The notes: generated by a model from the letters alone, not told the origin. A stretch of DNA of 64,000 bases from Mycetocola_A sp015752285 (GCF_015752285.1 NZ_JADOUY010000001.1:701245-765244); one strand, 5' to 3'; counted from the first letter of the stretch, positions 1 through 9,107 are shown. Numbers and translations: made by a program.

Positions 1-1
1 C

Positions 2-121
2 ACCCAGTGGAGCCTCCTCATGGCCGGCAACGTCATCGCCACCCTTCCGCTCATTCTCTTCTTCCTCATCGCCCAGCGGCAGTTCATCGCGACGATGACG
101 TTCTCGGGGCTGAAGGGGTGA
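2..121 (+). CDS. Carbohydrate ABC transporter permease, C-terminal fragment
   Basis: Only the last 39 residues of this gene are inside the window. They read as a final membrane helix (LPLILFFLIAQRQF) and a short tail ending FSGLKG, the usual end of MalG-type permeases of sugar ABC importers. The diagnostic EAA loop would lie upstream. The stop is 14 bp before the sugar kinase start, so transporter and kinase are probably one operon. The call rests on the tail alone and the substrate cannot be inferred. Confidence 0.7.
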   Translation, partial: TQWSLLMAGNVIATLPLILFFLIAQRQFIATMTFSGLKG

Positions 122-135
122 CCGGGGGAGAACGG

Positions 136-1146
136 ATGCGCACGGCCCGGCCGGCCGGGAACGGGCGCGTCGACGTGCTCGTGGTGGGGGACGCGAACCC
201 CGACCTCGTGCTCCGCGGCGATGTCGTTCCGCGGTTCGGTCAGGCCGAGCAGCTGCTCGACACCGCGAACCTCGTGATGGGCGGCAGCGCGACGATCGCG
301 GCGTGCGGGCTGGCGCGGCTGGGGGTGACGACGGCGGTGGCCGCCGTGGTCGGTGACGACAGCTTCGGCCGGTTCACCGTCGGCCTCCTCCGCGATGCCG
401 GTCTCGACGTCTCCGCTATCCGGCTCGACCCGGAGACGCCGACCGGGCTGTCGGTCATCCTCTCGACAGCGGGCGACCGGTCGATCCTCACCCTCCCGGG
501 CACGATCCCGCTGCTCACCGCGGCTGAGGTGGATGCGGCAATCGTCCGACTGCGCCCGAGGCACGTTCACATCGCGTCCTACTTCCTGCAGCCGGATCTT
601 GCCGCCGAACTCCCGACGGTGCTGGCGCGGATCCGTGACTCAGGAGCATCGGTCAGTCTCGACACCAATTGGGACCCGGCCGAACGATGGGACGGCCTCG
701 TCGACGTCCTTCCGCTCGTCGATGTGCTGCTTCCGAACACGGAGGAGCTCGTCGCGATCGCCGCGGCTCTGCCCGACCTCAAGGCTGCACCGACCGGTGA
801 TCCGATCGCCGATGCTGCCGCGCGCATCTGTCAGCTCGGACCCGTCGTCGTCGTCAAGGCGGGCAAGGCCGGTGGCCGCTCGTTCGCACCGGACGGTGTG
901 GCATCCGCCGCCCCCGGTCTCGCTCTCGACGTCGTCGACACCACCGGTGCCGGCGACAGTTTCGACGCCGGATACCTGGCCGCCGTCATCGCCGACGTCA
1001 CGGATGAGGAGGAACGGTTACGCTGGGCGGCGGTCGCCGGTTCGCTGTCGACCCGCGCGGCCGGCGGCACCTCGGCGCAGGCCACACGCGCAGAGCTCGA
1101 TGAGCACCTCAGCGGCACCGACGCCCGCAGCTTCGCCCGGCAGTGA
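136..1146 (+). CDS. PfkB/ribokinase-family carbohydrate kinase
   Basis: A cytosolic ATP-dependent sugar (or nucleoside) kinase of 336 aa, a normal length for the family. The N-terminal di-glycine substrate motif is seen at about residues 49-50 (MGGSATIAACGLA). The C-terminal PfkB signature DTTGAGDSFDAG carries the predicted catalytic base Asp274. ATG 136 is chosen because GGGGAG lies at 125-130; a GTG at 118, overlapping the upstream stop, is the alternative. The gene directly follows an ABC permease, so it probably phosphorylates the imported sugar or a breakdown product. The exact substrate is unknown. Confidence 0.92.
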   Translation: MRTARPAGNGRVDVLVVGDANPDLVLRGDVVPRFGQAEQLLDTANLVMGGSATIAACGLARLGVTTAVAAVVGDDSFGRFTVGLLRDAGLDVSAIRLDPETPTGLSVILSTAGDRSILTLPGTIPLLTAAEVDAAIVRLRPRHVHIASYFLQPDLAAELPTVLARIRDSGASVSLDTNWDPAERWDGLVDVLPLVDVLLPNTEELVAIAAALPDLKAAPTGDPIADAAARICQLGPVVVVKAGKAGGRSFAPDGVASAAPGLALDVVDTTGAGDSFDAGYLAAVIADVTDEEERLRWAAVAGSLSTRAAGGTSAQATRAELDEHLSGTDARSFARQ

Positions 1147-1173
1147 CCGGATGCCACAACGACAGGAGACCCG

Positions 1174-2877
1174 ATGGGGCACGCTGGTAGATCATCGAGC
1201 CGGGCGCGGCGAGCCTGTGCCGTCGTCCTCGTCGCGGTCGGACTCGTGACCGCCTGCGCGAGCCCGGAGCCTTCCGCACCACCCACGCCTCCCGCGCCGA
1301 ACTCCGACGGGCCGGCATTCGACTTCCTCGACGCCGGGGACGGGGTCGAAATCCGCGACGGCGACGACTGGAGCATGCCCTCGTCGTCACGGCCGGCCGC
1401 GAATTCCGGGTTCTTCTCGGAGGAGGCGTCAGCAGACGACCACGTGTTCACCCGCTCGGTCGACCTGAGCTGGCGGCAGATCCAGCCGAGCGACGGTGAT
1501 CTCGACCGGACGGCATCCGGGAAGGCGCAGGGGATGGCCTTCGATTCGCTCGACGACCAGTTGGCCGGCCCCGACCGGTTCTGGATGCGCATCTTCGCCA
1601 GCGGAGAGAGCTGGGCACCGGAGTGGGTGGCCGAGGACTGCGGAGTCGCGACATACGGCCCCGATTACGACGGTGAGCGGCATCTGCCGATCTGGGACGA
1701 GTGCGTCTGGGGTCACCTCCTCGACACGTACAAGCGCGTGTTCGTCGACGGTGGACTCGCGGCCGACCCGCGGCTCGCGTTCGTCTACGTGCCAGGCGCA
1801 TTCACCTGGGCCGAATACGACTACGAGATGGTCACGGCGGCCGTCGATGCCGGCGACCTCGACATGGAGACCTACCTGGCCTGGTACGACCATGCCTGGA
1901 CCGATCTCGCCGACCTGTTCGGTGAGCACACGAACAAGCTCGTCTTCACGGGGGAGGACTACCCATTCGGTCCGTTCGGCGCAGACGACGACCTCCTCAC
2001 GGCGCAGGCCGTCGACGCGGGTCTCGGCATCCGGAACGGGATCACCGAGATGTTCAACTTCCACCTCAGCGAAGCGCCCGCCTACGGTTCCCACATCCTG
2101 CCGAACGGCCATCTCTCTCTCGATGACACTCTCCTCGTGCACGACGGCAGCCGCATCGTCGCCACCGAGAACGAGTGCTACAACGACTGCGGGTACGAGA
2201 CCGACGATCCGTACTACGCCGTTCGGCAGTCGAACCTCAAGGCACTGCAGCTGCGCACCAACTGGATCTACGTCGTTCCTGAGCCGTCGTACTTCGCCGA
2301 GTACCCGGAACACTGGGACTGGGTGCGGTTGTCGATGGGCGCGACAGCGGAGACATCGACGGATGCCTGGGCAGCGCTGCGTGATGCTGAGGACACCTAC
2401 TGGGCGGGGGATGAGGCTGGACCGTTCGAATCCTGGGCCTCACGCCCGTGGGTGCGCAACCTGGAACGCTGGCTCGTGCAGGTCGACGAGCCGGGTTCGG
2501 TGGCTCACCGGTCGGATGCCGACGTGCATGCTGACGTGTTCGACGCCGACAACGGGACCGCTCATGAAGGGCTGACGACGGATGTCACCGGTGGCGACAC
2601 CGGGTTCGCGTTCGAGTTGGATCCGCGTTTCGCGGCGGCATCCGGAACCTGTGTGGTGAAGGTGACCTATCTCGATGCAGGTAACGGCGGGTTCACCGTC
2701 GATGTCGGCGACTGGTCGTCTCCGCTGGTGGAGCGCACCGGCGACGGGGAGTGGAAGACCGCGACGGTCGCTGTGCCTCCCGGAGCTCTCGCAGACGACC
2801 CGGCGTTCCGGATCTCGCTCGCGCCGGATACCGACGACCTCACAGCCCGATTCGTGCGGGTGGTCGACGCCGAATGA
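1174..2877 (+). CDS. Secreted lipoprotein, glycoside-hydrolase-like
   Basis: A 567-aa lipoprotein. The signal peptide ends in the lipobox VTAC (Cys28) and is followed by a Pro/Ser-rich linker. The middle part (about 80-420) is rich in Trp, Tyr, Asp and Glu and looks like a TIM-barrel hydrolase of the beta-galactosidase-like superfamily (segments SWRQIQPSDG, WMRIFASGESW, FTGEDYPFGPFG). The last ~130 residues look like a beta-sandwich, perhaps carbohydrate-binding. AGGAG precedes ATG 1174. It sits between a sugar kinase and an exporter in one probable operon, which suggests an outside-the-cell glycan-processing role. I do not recognise a precise GH family and the catalytic residues are not assigned. 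Confidence 0.6.
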   Translation: MGHAGRSSSRARRACAVVLVAVGLVTACASPEPSAPPTPPAPNSDGPAFDFLDAGDGVEIRDGDDWSMPSSSRPAANSGFFSEEASADDHVFTRSVDLSWRQIQPSDGDLDRTASGKAQGMAFDSLDDQLAGPDRFWMRIFASGESWAPEWVAEDCGVATYGPDYDGERHLPIWDECVWGHLLDTYKRVFVDGGLAADPRLAFVYVPGAFTWAEYDYEMVTAAVDAGDLDMETYLAWYDHAWTDLADLFGEHTNKLVFTGEDYPFGPFGADDDLLTAQAVDAGLGIRNGITEMFNFHLSEAPAYGSHILPNGHLSLDDTLLVHDGSRIVATENECYNDCGYETDDPYYAVRQSNLKALQLRTNWIYVVPEPSYFAEYPEHWDWVRLSMGATAETSTDAWAALRDAEDTYWAGDEAGPFESWASRPWVRNLERWLVQVDEPGSVAHRSDADVHADVFDADNGTAHEGLTTDVTGGDTGFAFELDPRFAAASGTCVVKVTYLDAGNGGFTVDVGDWSSPLVERTGDGEWKTATVAVPPGALADDPAFRISLAPDTDDLTARFVRVVDAE

Positions 2878-4058
2878 CCCGGCCGGCCGCGGCGCCGCGG
2901 CAATCGGAGCGGCTGCCGGTCGTCCCCCTGACCGCTCTGGCCCTGGCGGTGTTCGTCAGCGTGACCACGGAGTTTCTGCCGACCGCTGTGCTGACACCGA
3001 TGGCGCGTGACCTGCGTGTGGATCCCGCAGCGCTGCCGCTCCTCGTCACCGTTTTCGCCGTCGCCGTCGTCGCGCTCACCCCGCTCCTCGTGCGGCTGAC
3101 CCTGCGCGTCGAGCGGCGTCGGTTGCTCCTGATCGCTCTGGCCGTGATGGCCGTTGCCAACCTCGGTGCCGCGTTCGCCAGCGGGATGCCGCTCATCGTC
3201 GTCGCGCGCGTTCTCGCCGGGGCGGCGCACGGCCTCTTCTGGGCTGTGACCGGAAGCTACACCGCCCAGCTCGTTCCAGGCAACCGATTGGCGCAGGCCG
3301 TGGCGATCACCGGGGGTGGCGTGAGTGCGGCATTCGTCCTCGGCGTACCGGCCGGCGCGGCGCTCGCCGACGCATTCGGGTGGAGAATGCCGTTCGTCGT
3401 CGTCGCGGCCGCGTTGGTGATCGCCGTCATTCTGCTCCGGTTGGTACTGCCGGAAGTGCCGGCCGACTCCCGGCGTTCGACTGAGCGGAAGCAGCGCGAC
3501 CGTGACCCGTCCACCGTGCGGGTCCTCGCTCTCTGCGGCATCGTCATCCTCGTGATGGGGTCGCAGTACGCGCTGTTCTCGCTGATCAGCCCGTACCTGC
3601 TGGATGTCGTCGGGCTGTCCCCCGGAGCCCTCCCGGGCGTTCTGGTCGTCTATGGAGGGGTGGGGATCGCCGGTCTCGTCGGTGCCGGGTGGGCGGGTTC
3701 TCGATGGCCGACGGCAACCCCTGTCGTGCTCGTCGCCGGTCTTGCGGCCGGCGTCTTCCTGCTCGCCGTGGCCGAGGGAAATCCGGTTCTCGGCGTCGCC
3801 GGCGTCGCCGTGTGGGGGATCGCCTTCGGCGGGGTGCCGGCGATCCTGCAGTTCTCGGTGCTCGCCGCTGCGTCCACGGATCTTCGCCCGCGGGCATCCG
3901 CCTGGCTGACCAGTACGTTCAATGCGGCGATCGGGGGAGGAGCGCTTGTCGGTGCGGGGCTCACCTCGACCGTGGGGCTCGAGTTTCTGGCCTGGGCGGC
4001 GTTGCCGGGACTTGCGCTCGCCGTGGGTGGGCTCGTGGTGATCGGCCGTCGCGCCTGA
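2874..4058 (+). CDS. MFS transporter (DHA1-type efflux)
   Basis: A polytopic membrane protein of 394 aa with about twelve hydrophobic segments and a basic central loop (SRRSTERKQRDRD, near residues 203-215), the usual MFS layout. The N-terminus (ALAVFVSVTTEFLPTAVLTPMA) resembles the AraJ/NepI-like sugar or drug efflux group. The start ATG overlaps the stop of the lipoprotein gene (ATGA), so the two are translationally coupled. In this context it could relieve sugar overload or export a product; the substrate is not visible. Confidence 0.85.
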   Translation: MTRPAAAPRQSERLPVVPLTALALAVFVSVTTEFLPTAVLTPMARDLRVDPAALPLLVTVFAVAVVALTPLLVRLTLRVERRRLLLIALAVMAVANLGAAFASGMPLIVVARVLAGAAHGLFWAVTGSYTAQLVPGNRLAQAVAITGGGVSAAFVLGVPAGAALADAFGWRMPFVVVAAALVIAVILLRLVLPEVPADSRRSTERKQRDRDPSTVRVLALCGIVILVMGSQYALFSLISPYLLDVVGLSPGALPGVLVVYGGVGIAGLVGAGWAGSRWPTATPVVLVAGLAAGVFLLAVAEGNPVLGVAGVAVWGIAFGGVPAILQFSVLAAASTDLRPRASAWLTSTFNAAIGGGALVGAGLTSTVGLEFLAWAALPGLALAVGGLVVIGRRA

Positions 4059-4078
4059 CGGCTCCCGCGAGCTTCGAG

Positions 4079-4127
4079 CGGGCCCGAATTGCTGCTCCTG
4101 CGGGTCGCGAGCAGCGCTCTGGGCCCG
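4079..4127 (+). terminator. Bipartite hairpin after the MFS gene
   Basis: Outer arms CGGGCCC (4079-4085) and GGGCCCG (4121-4127) and inner arms GCTGCTC (4091-4097) and GAGCAGC (4109-4115) are separated by a symmetric 5x5 internal loop, with an 11-nt apical loop. It lies 20 bp after the MFS stop and before the next promoter, so it is probably the end of the first operon. There is no U-tract, so it is not a textbook intrinsic terminator. Confidence 0.55.
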
Positions 4128-4170
4128 TTCGGCCGGCGATCCGTGCGCGCGCAGTGGTTTTGCAATCTTG

Positions 4171-4200
4171 TTGACAAAACTAGGTAATGGTGTTTACCTA
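4171..4200 (+). promoter_or_regulatory. Promoter with ROK-type operator for ABC operon
   Basis: A consensus -35 TTGACA at 4171-4176 is followed, 17 bp on, by a weak -10 TTACCT (4194-4199). The perfect inverted repeat TAGGTAA (4181-4187) / TTACCTA (4194-4200), with a 6-bp spacer, covers the spacer and -10. A repressor here would block RNA polymerase directly. The ROK regulator at the other end of this cluster (9157-10314) is the obvious candidate; that assignment is inference. Confidence 0.7.
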
Positions 4201-4249
4201 ACTGTGGCTCGCGGTCGGGCCCTCAACCGGCCCACGAAGGAGGTTCTCG

Positions 4250-5203
4250 ATGTCGAGAACGATGCTTGAGCGCACGGGCAGTCGCGCCCCTCGCGGCGCG
4301 AACGACTCCCGGGTCGTGAGCCCAGGGCCATCGCGGCTCCGGCGTGCAGAGAAGTGGGCGGCCCTCGTGCTGCTGCTGCCCGCCCTTCTCGGCTTCGTCG
4401 TCTTCTACCTCTACCCGACGGTCCGCGGCGTCTGGTATTCGATGACCGACTTCAACCTGCTCAACGACCCGACCTTCCTGGGTATGGCGAACTTCGAGGA
4501 GCTCGCCGCAGACCCGCAGGTGTGGGATTCCCTACGGATCACCGCGGTGTTCGCTGTTGTGAACATCGCCATCGTGATGGTGCTCGCCCTCGGCCTCGCC
4601 GCGTTCATGCAGCGGTTGAACCTGCGCAACTGGGTCCGTTCGCTGCTGCTGCTGCCGTGGCTCGTTCCGAACGTGGCGATCGCTCTGATCTGGGGCTGGC
4701 TCCTCGACGCGAACGTCGGATACCTGAGCCAGCTTCTCAAATCGGTCGGGATCTCGGGCGTCTCGTTCTACAACGGTGACGCCGCCCTGGGGATCATCAT
4801 CGTGATCTCGGTGTGGTCAGGGCTCGGTTACACGGCGCTGCTGCTGTACGCAGGCATGCTGCAAGTTCCTAATGAACTGTACGAAGCGGCCGCACTCGAC
4901 GGTGCCAGTGAGACCCGGATGTTCTTCCGCGTCACCCTGCCCCTGATCCGGCCGGTGCTCGCCCTCGTTCTCGTTGTGTCGCTCATCGGATCGTTCCAGG
5001 TCTTCGACCTGGTGCAGGTCGGCTACGGCAACAACCCGATCCCTGAGGTGAGAGTCATCTACTACTACATCTACCAGCAGGCTTTCTCGTTCTACAACAT
5101 GGGCTACGCCTCAGCCATCGCGATCCTGCTCGTCGTCATCCTCGGCGCGCTGACCGTCGTTCAGATGCGCCTGATGCGTGCCAACCGATCGGACCTCTCA
5201 TGA
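4250..5203 (+). CDS. Carbohydrate ABC transporter permease (MalF-type)
   Basis: An inner-membrane permease of 317 aa with six predicted helices. The EAA-loop region reads ELYEAAALDGASETRMFFRVTLPLIRP (split here as ELYEAAALDGA and FFRVTLPLI), the ATPase-contact motif of sugar ABC importers. A strong AAGGAGG precedes ATG 4250. First gene of an operon with a second permease (ATGA overlap), a binding protein and an alpha-galactosidase, pointing to import of an alpha-galactoside. No ATPase is encoded; as is common in actinobacteria a shared MsiK-like ATPase elsewhere would energise it. Confidence 0.93.
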   Translation: MSRTMLERTGSRAPRGANDSRVVSPGPSRLRRAEKWAALVLLLPALLGFVVFYLYPTVRGVWYSMTDFNLLNDPTFLGMANFEELAADPQVWDSLRITAVFAVVNIAIVMVLALGLAAFMQRLNLRNWVRSLLLLPWLVPNVAIALIWGWLLDANVGYLSQLLKSVGISGVSFYNGDAALGIIIVISVWSGLGYTALLLYAGMLQVPNELYEAAALDGASETRMFFRVTLPLIRPVLALVLVVSLIGSFQVFDLVQVGYGNNPIPEVRVIYYYIYQQAFSFYNMGYASAIAILLVVILGALTVVQMRLMRANRSDLS

Positions 5204-6108
5204 CCACGGCAACTGCAGGCATCCGGAAAAGTGTGCGCTTTCGCCCCGGCAGGACCGCCGCATGGATCATCATCGCCATCGCGGTGATCGCCACCGTCTT
5301 CCCCTTCTACTGGATGGTGCGCACCGCACTCACACCGACGGCGGACCTCGTGCCTCAGGCCTCGCAGCTCTGGCCGTCCAGCCCGACACTGATCAACTTC
5401 CAGCGCGTGCTCGGTCTTGCGAGCATCGAGGAGTCGGTCGCGGCGGGAGGGACCGGTGCCAGCATCGACTTCATCCGCTACACGATCAACTCGGTGATCT
5501 ACGCGGGGTCCATCGCCGTAATCCAGACGCTCTCCTGTGCTGCGGCCGCGTACGCGTTCGCTCGGCTGCGGTTCCCCGGTCGCAACGTGCTCTTCGGAGT
5601 GATCCTGGCCGGCCTGATGATCCCCGGAATCTTCACCCTGCTGCCGAACTTCGCCCTGATGCGCGAACTCGATCTGCTCAACACCATGCTCGGACTCGTC
5701 GCCCCTGCGCTGTTGATGAGCCCGTTCACCATCTTCTTCCTCCGCCAGTTCTTCCTGTCGCTGCCGAGGGACGTGGAGGAAGCGGCAATGCTCGACGGCG
5801 TGGGCAGTCTCGGCCGGTTCTGGCGGATCGCCCTGCCACTGAGCCGCGGCCCGATCGCCACGATGATGCTCATCACCCTCGTCGGCATGTGGAAGGACTA
5901 CCTCTGGCCGCTCGTTGCAGGCAATTCGGAACTGACCCGGGTGCTCACCGTCGCCCTCGGAGTGTTCCAGCAGCAGTCCCCGAACACCGCACCCGACTGG
6001 ACCGGTCTCATGGCCGGGGCGACCCTGTCCGTTCTGCCGGTGCTGCTGATCCTCGTCTTCCTCGGCAAACAGCTCATCCAGTCACTCAACTTCTCCGGCG
6101 GCAAGTAG
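5200..6108 (+). CDS. Carbohydrate ABC transporter permease (MalG-type)
   Basis: The second permease of the importer, 302 aa, with six predicted helices and the EAA loop near residues 187-205 (DVEEAAMLDGVGSLGRFW). The N-terminus shows the usual IIIAIAVIATVFPFYWMV first helix and the C-terminus ends in FLGKQLIQSLNFSGGK, typical of MalG homologues. Its ATG overlaps the stop of the MalF-type gene, so the two subunits are translationally coupled. The binding protein gene follows after 55 bp. Confidence 0.93.
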   Translation: MTTATAGIRKSVRFRPGRTAAWIIIAIAVIATVFPFYWMVRTALTPTADLVPQASQLWPSSPTLINFQRVLGLASIEESVAAGGTGASIDFIRYTINSVIYAGSIAVIQTLSCAAAAYAFARLRFPGRNVLFGVILAGLMIPGIFTLLPNFALMRELDLLNTMLGLVAPALLMSPFTIFFLRQFFLSLPRDVEEAAMLDGVGSLGRFWRIALPLSRGPIATMMLITLVGMWKDYLWPLVAGNSELTRVLTVALGVFQQQSPNTAPDWTGLMAGATLSVLPVLLILVFLGKQLIQSLNFSGGK

Positions 6109-6163
6109 GTCTCACCGCCCCTCGCACCTGTTACCAACCATCACTGTGATCGAAAGGAACGGC

Positions 6164-7501
6164 ATGAAGAAGACCACACCGCTTGCAGCACTCGGAGTCG
6201 CGTCGCTGCTCGCACTCACCGCATGCGCATCGGGAAGCGACGAGGGCAGCGCCGACGCTGTCACACTCGACTACTGGCTGTGGGACGACATCCAGCTCCC
6301 GCTCTACCAGGAATGTGCGGATGCCTTCACTGAGGAGAATCCGAACATCACCATCAACATCACCCAGACCGGGTGGGCACAGTACTGGCAGAACCTGAGC
6401 ACCCAGATCACGGCGGGGACCGCCCCTGACGTCTTCACGAACCAGATCTCTTACTACCTGCAGTTCGTGCAGAACAACCAGCTCCTCGACCTGACCGAGA
6501 ACGTCGAAGCATCCGACATCGACTTCGCGGACTACAAGGAGGGACTCGCCGAACGGTGGGTCACCGACGGCAAGCGATACGGCCTGCCCAAGGACTGGGA
6601 CACCGTCGCGCTGCTCTACAACGTCGAAGCGGCAACCGAAGCGGGTTACACCGCCGAACAGCTCAGCACGCTTACCTGGAACCCCGAAGACGGAGGCACC
6701 TTCGGTGAACTCGTCAAGGCGATGACAGTCGACGGGGCGGGCCGTGACGGACTCGACCCGAACTTCGACAAGAGTGACGTCGTTCGCTACGGCTACTACC
6801 CCGAGTGGGCCGACGGAGCCATCGGGCAGAACGGCTGGGGCAACTTCGCACACTCGGCCGGCTTCACGTACTCGGACGACGAGGGAGCACCCACCACCTT
6901 CAACTTCGATTCCGAACCGCTGATCGAGACAGGAGCGTGGCTGCAGTCGCTCATCGAGGACGGCTATGCGCCGGGCTTCGACGAGCAGTCGACCCTGGGA
7001 ACGCAGGCCGTGATGGAGAACCAGAACGTGGCTTCCACCATCACCGGCTCCTGGATGGCGTCGACGTACCTCGCCGAGGACGCACCGGTCGAGTTCGGGT
7101 TCGCCATGGTTCCCGAGGGACCTGACGGTCGAACGGCAGCAACCAACGGTCTGGCCGACTCGGTCTGGGCGGGCACCGAACACCCGGAAGAGGCCTACCA
7201 GTGGGTCGAGTACCTCGCATCAGCCGACTGCCAGAACTCCGTGGGCGAAGCCGGACTGATCTTCCCGGCCCTCGACTCCGGCACCGAAGCAGCACTCGAG
7301 GCCCGCGACGCCGCCGGATTCGATTCCTCGGCGTTCGCGAGCGTCGCTGACGCCGGCGAAACCTTCACGATCCCCGCGTTCGAGCGGTCCGCCGAGGTGA
7401 ACTCTGCGATCCAGGATGCGATGCAGGCCATCGCGCAGGGCGCAGATCCGGCCGAGCGGCTCAGCGAAGCGAACGACGCCGTCGAGGCGCTCTTCAAATA
7501 G
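6164..7501 (+). CDS. Sugar ABC transporter substrate-binding lipoprotein
   Basis: An extracellular binding protein of 445 aa, lipid-anchored at Cys21 (LALTAC). Family 1 solute-binding fold features are seen: the GLPKDWDTVALLYN hinge segment, GTAPDVFTN, and a C-terminal helix rich in Ala/Glu. ATG 6164 is preferred over the upstream in-frame start because AAAGGA precedes it and the signal peptide then starts MKKTTPL. It delivers the sugar to the two upstream permeases. The alpha-galactosidase that follows suggests melibiose- or raffinose-like ligands; this is inference. Confidence 0.93.
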   Translation: MKKTTPLAALGVASLLALTACASGSDEGSADAVTLDYWLWDDIQLPLYQECADAFTEENPNITINITQTGWAQYWQNLSTQITAGTAPDVFTNQISYYLQFVQNNQLLDLTENVEASDIDFADYKEGLAERWVTDGKRYGLPKDWDTVALLYNVEAATEAGYTAEQLSTLTWNPEDGGTFGELVKAMTVDGAGRDGLDPNFDKSDVVRYGYYPEWADGAIGQNGWGNFAHSAGFTYSDDEGAPTTFNFDSEPLIETGAWLQSLIEDGYAPGFDEQSTLGTQAVMENQNVASTITGSWMASTYLAEDAPVEFGFAMVPEGPDGRTAATNGLADSVWAGTEHPEEAYQWVEYLASADCQNSVGEAGLIFPALDSGTEAALEARDAAGFDSSAFASVADAGETFTIPAFERSAEVNSAIQDAMQAIAQGADPAERLSEANDAVEALFK

Positions 7502-7542
7502 CAATTCACCGTACAACCCCGGCCGGCTCGTTCCGGCTCACG

Positions 7543-7575
7543 ACGGCGGAAGTGGTGTCTCACCACTTCCGCCGT
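7543..7575 (+). terminator. Intercistronic hairpin after binding protein gene
   Basis: A perfect 15-bp stem (ACGGCGGAAGTGGTG, 7543-7557, with its complement at 7561-7575) and a 3-nt loop lie between the binding protein and the alpha-galactosidase, ending 8 bp before the latter's AAGGAGA. Such hairpins after binding-protein genes stabilise the upstream mRNA or partly terminate, giving more binding protein than enzyme. There is no T-tract. Confidence 0.65.
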
Positions 7576-7593
7576 ATCATCCAAGGAGAATCC

Positions 7594-9102
7594 ATGCCAC
7601 CTGAAACCCACACAGCCGTGCCGATGCAGTACATCGGGAGCGTCACCGATCGACCCGGCTGGGCCCCGCCGGGAGGCGGGATCGATGAGACCTTCTTCAG
7701 CGCGTCGCGGATGTCGATCCTGCACGGGCTGACCGGGGGTGAGGTCTATCGCAACGGGCAGAACTCCTGGTCTCCCACCGGGTGGCGCCGACTCTCGGAG
7801 CAGCCGCTGCGGGTCGAGAGCCCGCAGAGACGCCAGACCGCAGATGACACCAGCTGGGACGACCCCGCTCGGCACCACTCCTCCTGGATGATGGTGGTCA
7901 CTGACGGAACCCGCTCGTTGCTGCTCGGCTGCCTCGACGGCGACACCCCGCGACTGCACGCGGATCAGGACGTCCTCGCCGCGTGGACCGAGACCGGGAA
8001 AGACGCGAGCTGGGTTCTGGTGACCGCACGCAGCGAGCGTGAGGTCATGGACAGGTACCGTGATCTGCTCATCAGCCGCTACGGCGCGCTCGCTCCCAAC
8101 CCGGGCAACGTGTGGTCGTCGTGGTACTCCTTCTACGAGACCATCTCGCGTCAGGAGCTCGACCGGATCGTTCCCCAGCTGCCGGCGCTCGGCTTCGACA
8201 CGGTGCAGATCGACGACGGCTGGGAACGGCTCGTCGGAGACTGGCATCCGAACGCGAAGTTCGCCTCAGGCATGAGGGATGCCGCGTCGGCGATCACCGA
8301 CGCCGGCATGCGACCCGGGCTCTGGATCGCGCCCTTCATCGCGTTGCCGTCTGCCGAGGTCGTGCAGAAGAACCCGCAGATGCTGTTGCGTGACACCGAC
8401 GGGGCGCCCGTCCGTGCCGGGTCGAACTGGGGCACCGACTACTACACCTTCGATTTCACCCGCGAGGATGCGCTCGGATTTCTCACAGAAACGGTCAGCC
8501 GTGCGGTCGACGACTGGGGATTCAGTTACCTCAAGCTCGACTTCGTGAACGCCGGAGCGGTCGCGGGCGTGCGAAGCCGCGACATCGATCGTGAGGCGGC
8601 GTACCGCACGGCGATGGAGGCAATCCGCACGGCAGTCGGCCCCGACGTCTACCTGCTCGGTTCCGGTGCCCCCATCTTCCCCTCACTCGGCTTGTTGAAC
8701 GCGGTGCGCACCGGTCCTGACGTGGCACCGATGTGGGACAACTACGCCAGCGACGACCCCTCCGATGCGATGGCGAGCAACGCCGTCTTCAACGGCGTGA
8801 ACCGGCTGTGGATGCGCGGGCTGATCGGGCTCGATCCCGACGCGGTCTACTTCAGGAGGCGTCAGAATCTGCTGAGCGACGAACAGATGCAGTGGTTGCA
8901 GGACTGCGCGACCCTGTCGGACTTCAAAGCGGTCTCCGACCCGCCCGAATGGCTCGACGCCGCCGACGTTCTTCTCCTGCGCGAGTTTCTCGCGGAGAAG
9001 CCGGAGACCGAGCAGGTCGACAGGTACCGCTACCGGATCGGGTCACGTCTCGTCGACTTCGAGCCGGCGATCGACGGCGAGCCGTCGATCTACGCGATCT
9101 GA
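7594..9102 (+). CDS. Alpha-galactosidase, GH36/melibiase type
   Basis: A cytosolic glycoside hydrolase of 502 aa. The barrel carries the GH36/GH27 signatures: GFDTVQIDDGWE, YLKLDF with predicted nucleophile Asp316, and RTGPDVAPMW with predicted acid/base Asp376. No signal peptide is present, so it acts on imported sugar. ATG 7594 follows AAGGAGA. It is somewhat shorter than many GH36 enzymes because the N-terminal beta-domain is reduced. It is the last gene of the ABC operon and would release galactose inside the cell. Activity on another alpha-linked sugar is possible. Confidence 0.88.
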   Translation: MPPETHTAVPMQYIGSVTDRPGWAPPGGGIDETFFSASRMSILHGLTGGEVYRNGQNSWSPTGWRRLSEQPLRVESPQRRQTADDTSWDDPARHHSSWMMVVTDGTRSLLLGCLDGDTPRLHADQDVLAAWTETGKDASWVLVTARSEREVMDRYRDLLISRYGALAPNPGNVWSSWYSFYETISRQELDRIVPQLPALGFDTVQIDDGWERLVGDWHPNAKFASGMRDAASAITDAGMRPGLWIAPFIALPSAEVVQKNPQMLLRDTDGAPVRAGSNWGTDYYTFDFTREDALGFLTETVSRAVDDWGFSYLKLDFVNAGAVAGVRSRDIDREAAYRTAMEAIRTAVGPDVYLLGSGAPIFPSLGLLNAVRTGPDVAPMWDNYASDDPSDAMASNAVFNGVNRLWMRGLIGLDPDAVYFRRRQNLLSDEQMQWLQDCATLSDFKAVSDPPEWLDAADVLLLREFLAEKPETEQVDRYRYRIGSRLVDFEPAIDGEPSIYAI

Positions 9103-9107
9103 TCCCC

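Noticed and set aside
353..1249. Long Arg/Ser/Pro-rich open frame overlapping the PfkB gene
   Set aside because: Composition is typical of a shifted frame of a high-GC gene; the PfkB motifs lie in the other frame.
6131..7183. Long minus-strand open frames opposite the binding-protein gene
   Set aside because: Val/Arg/Gly-rich translation without motifs; mirror of the real plus-strand gene. The same pattern recurs opposite most GC-rich genes in the window.
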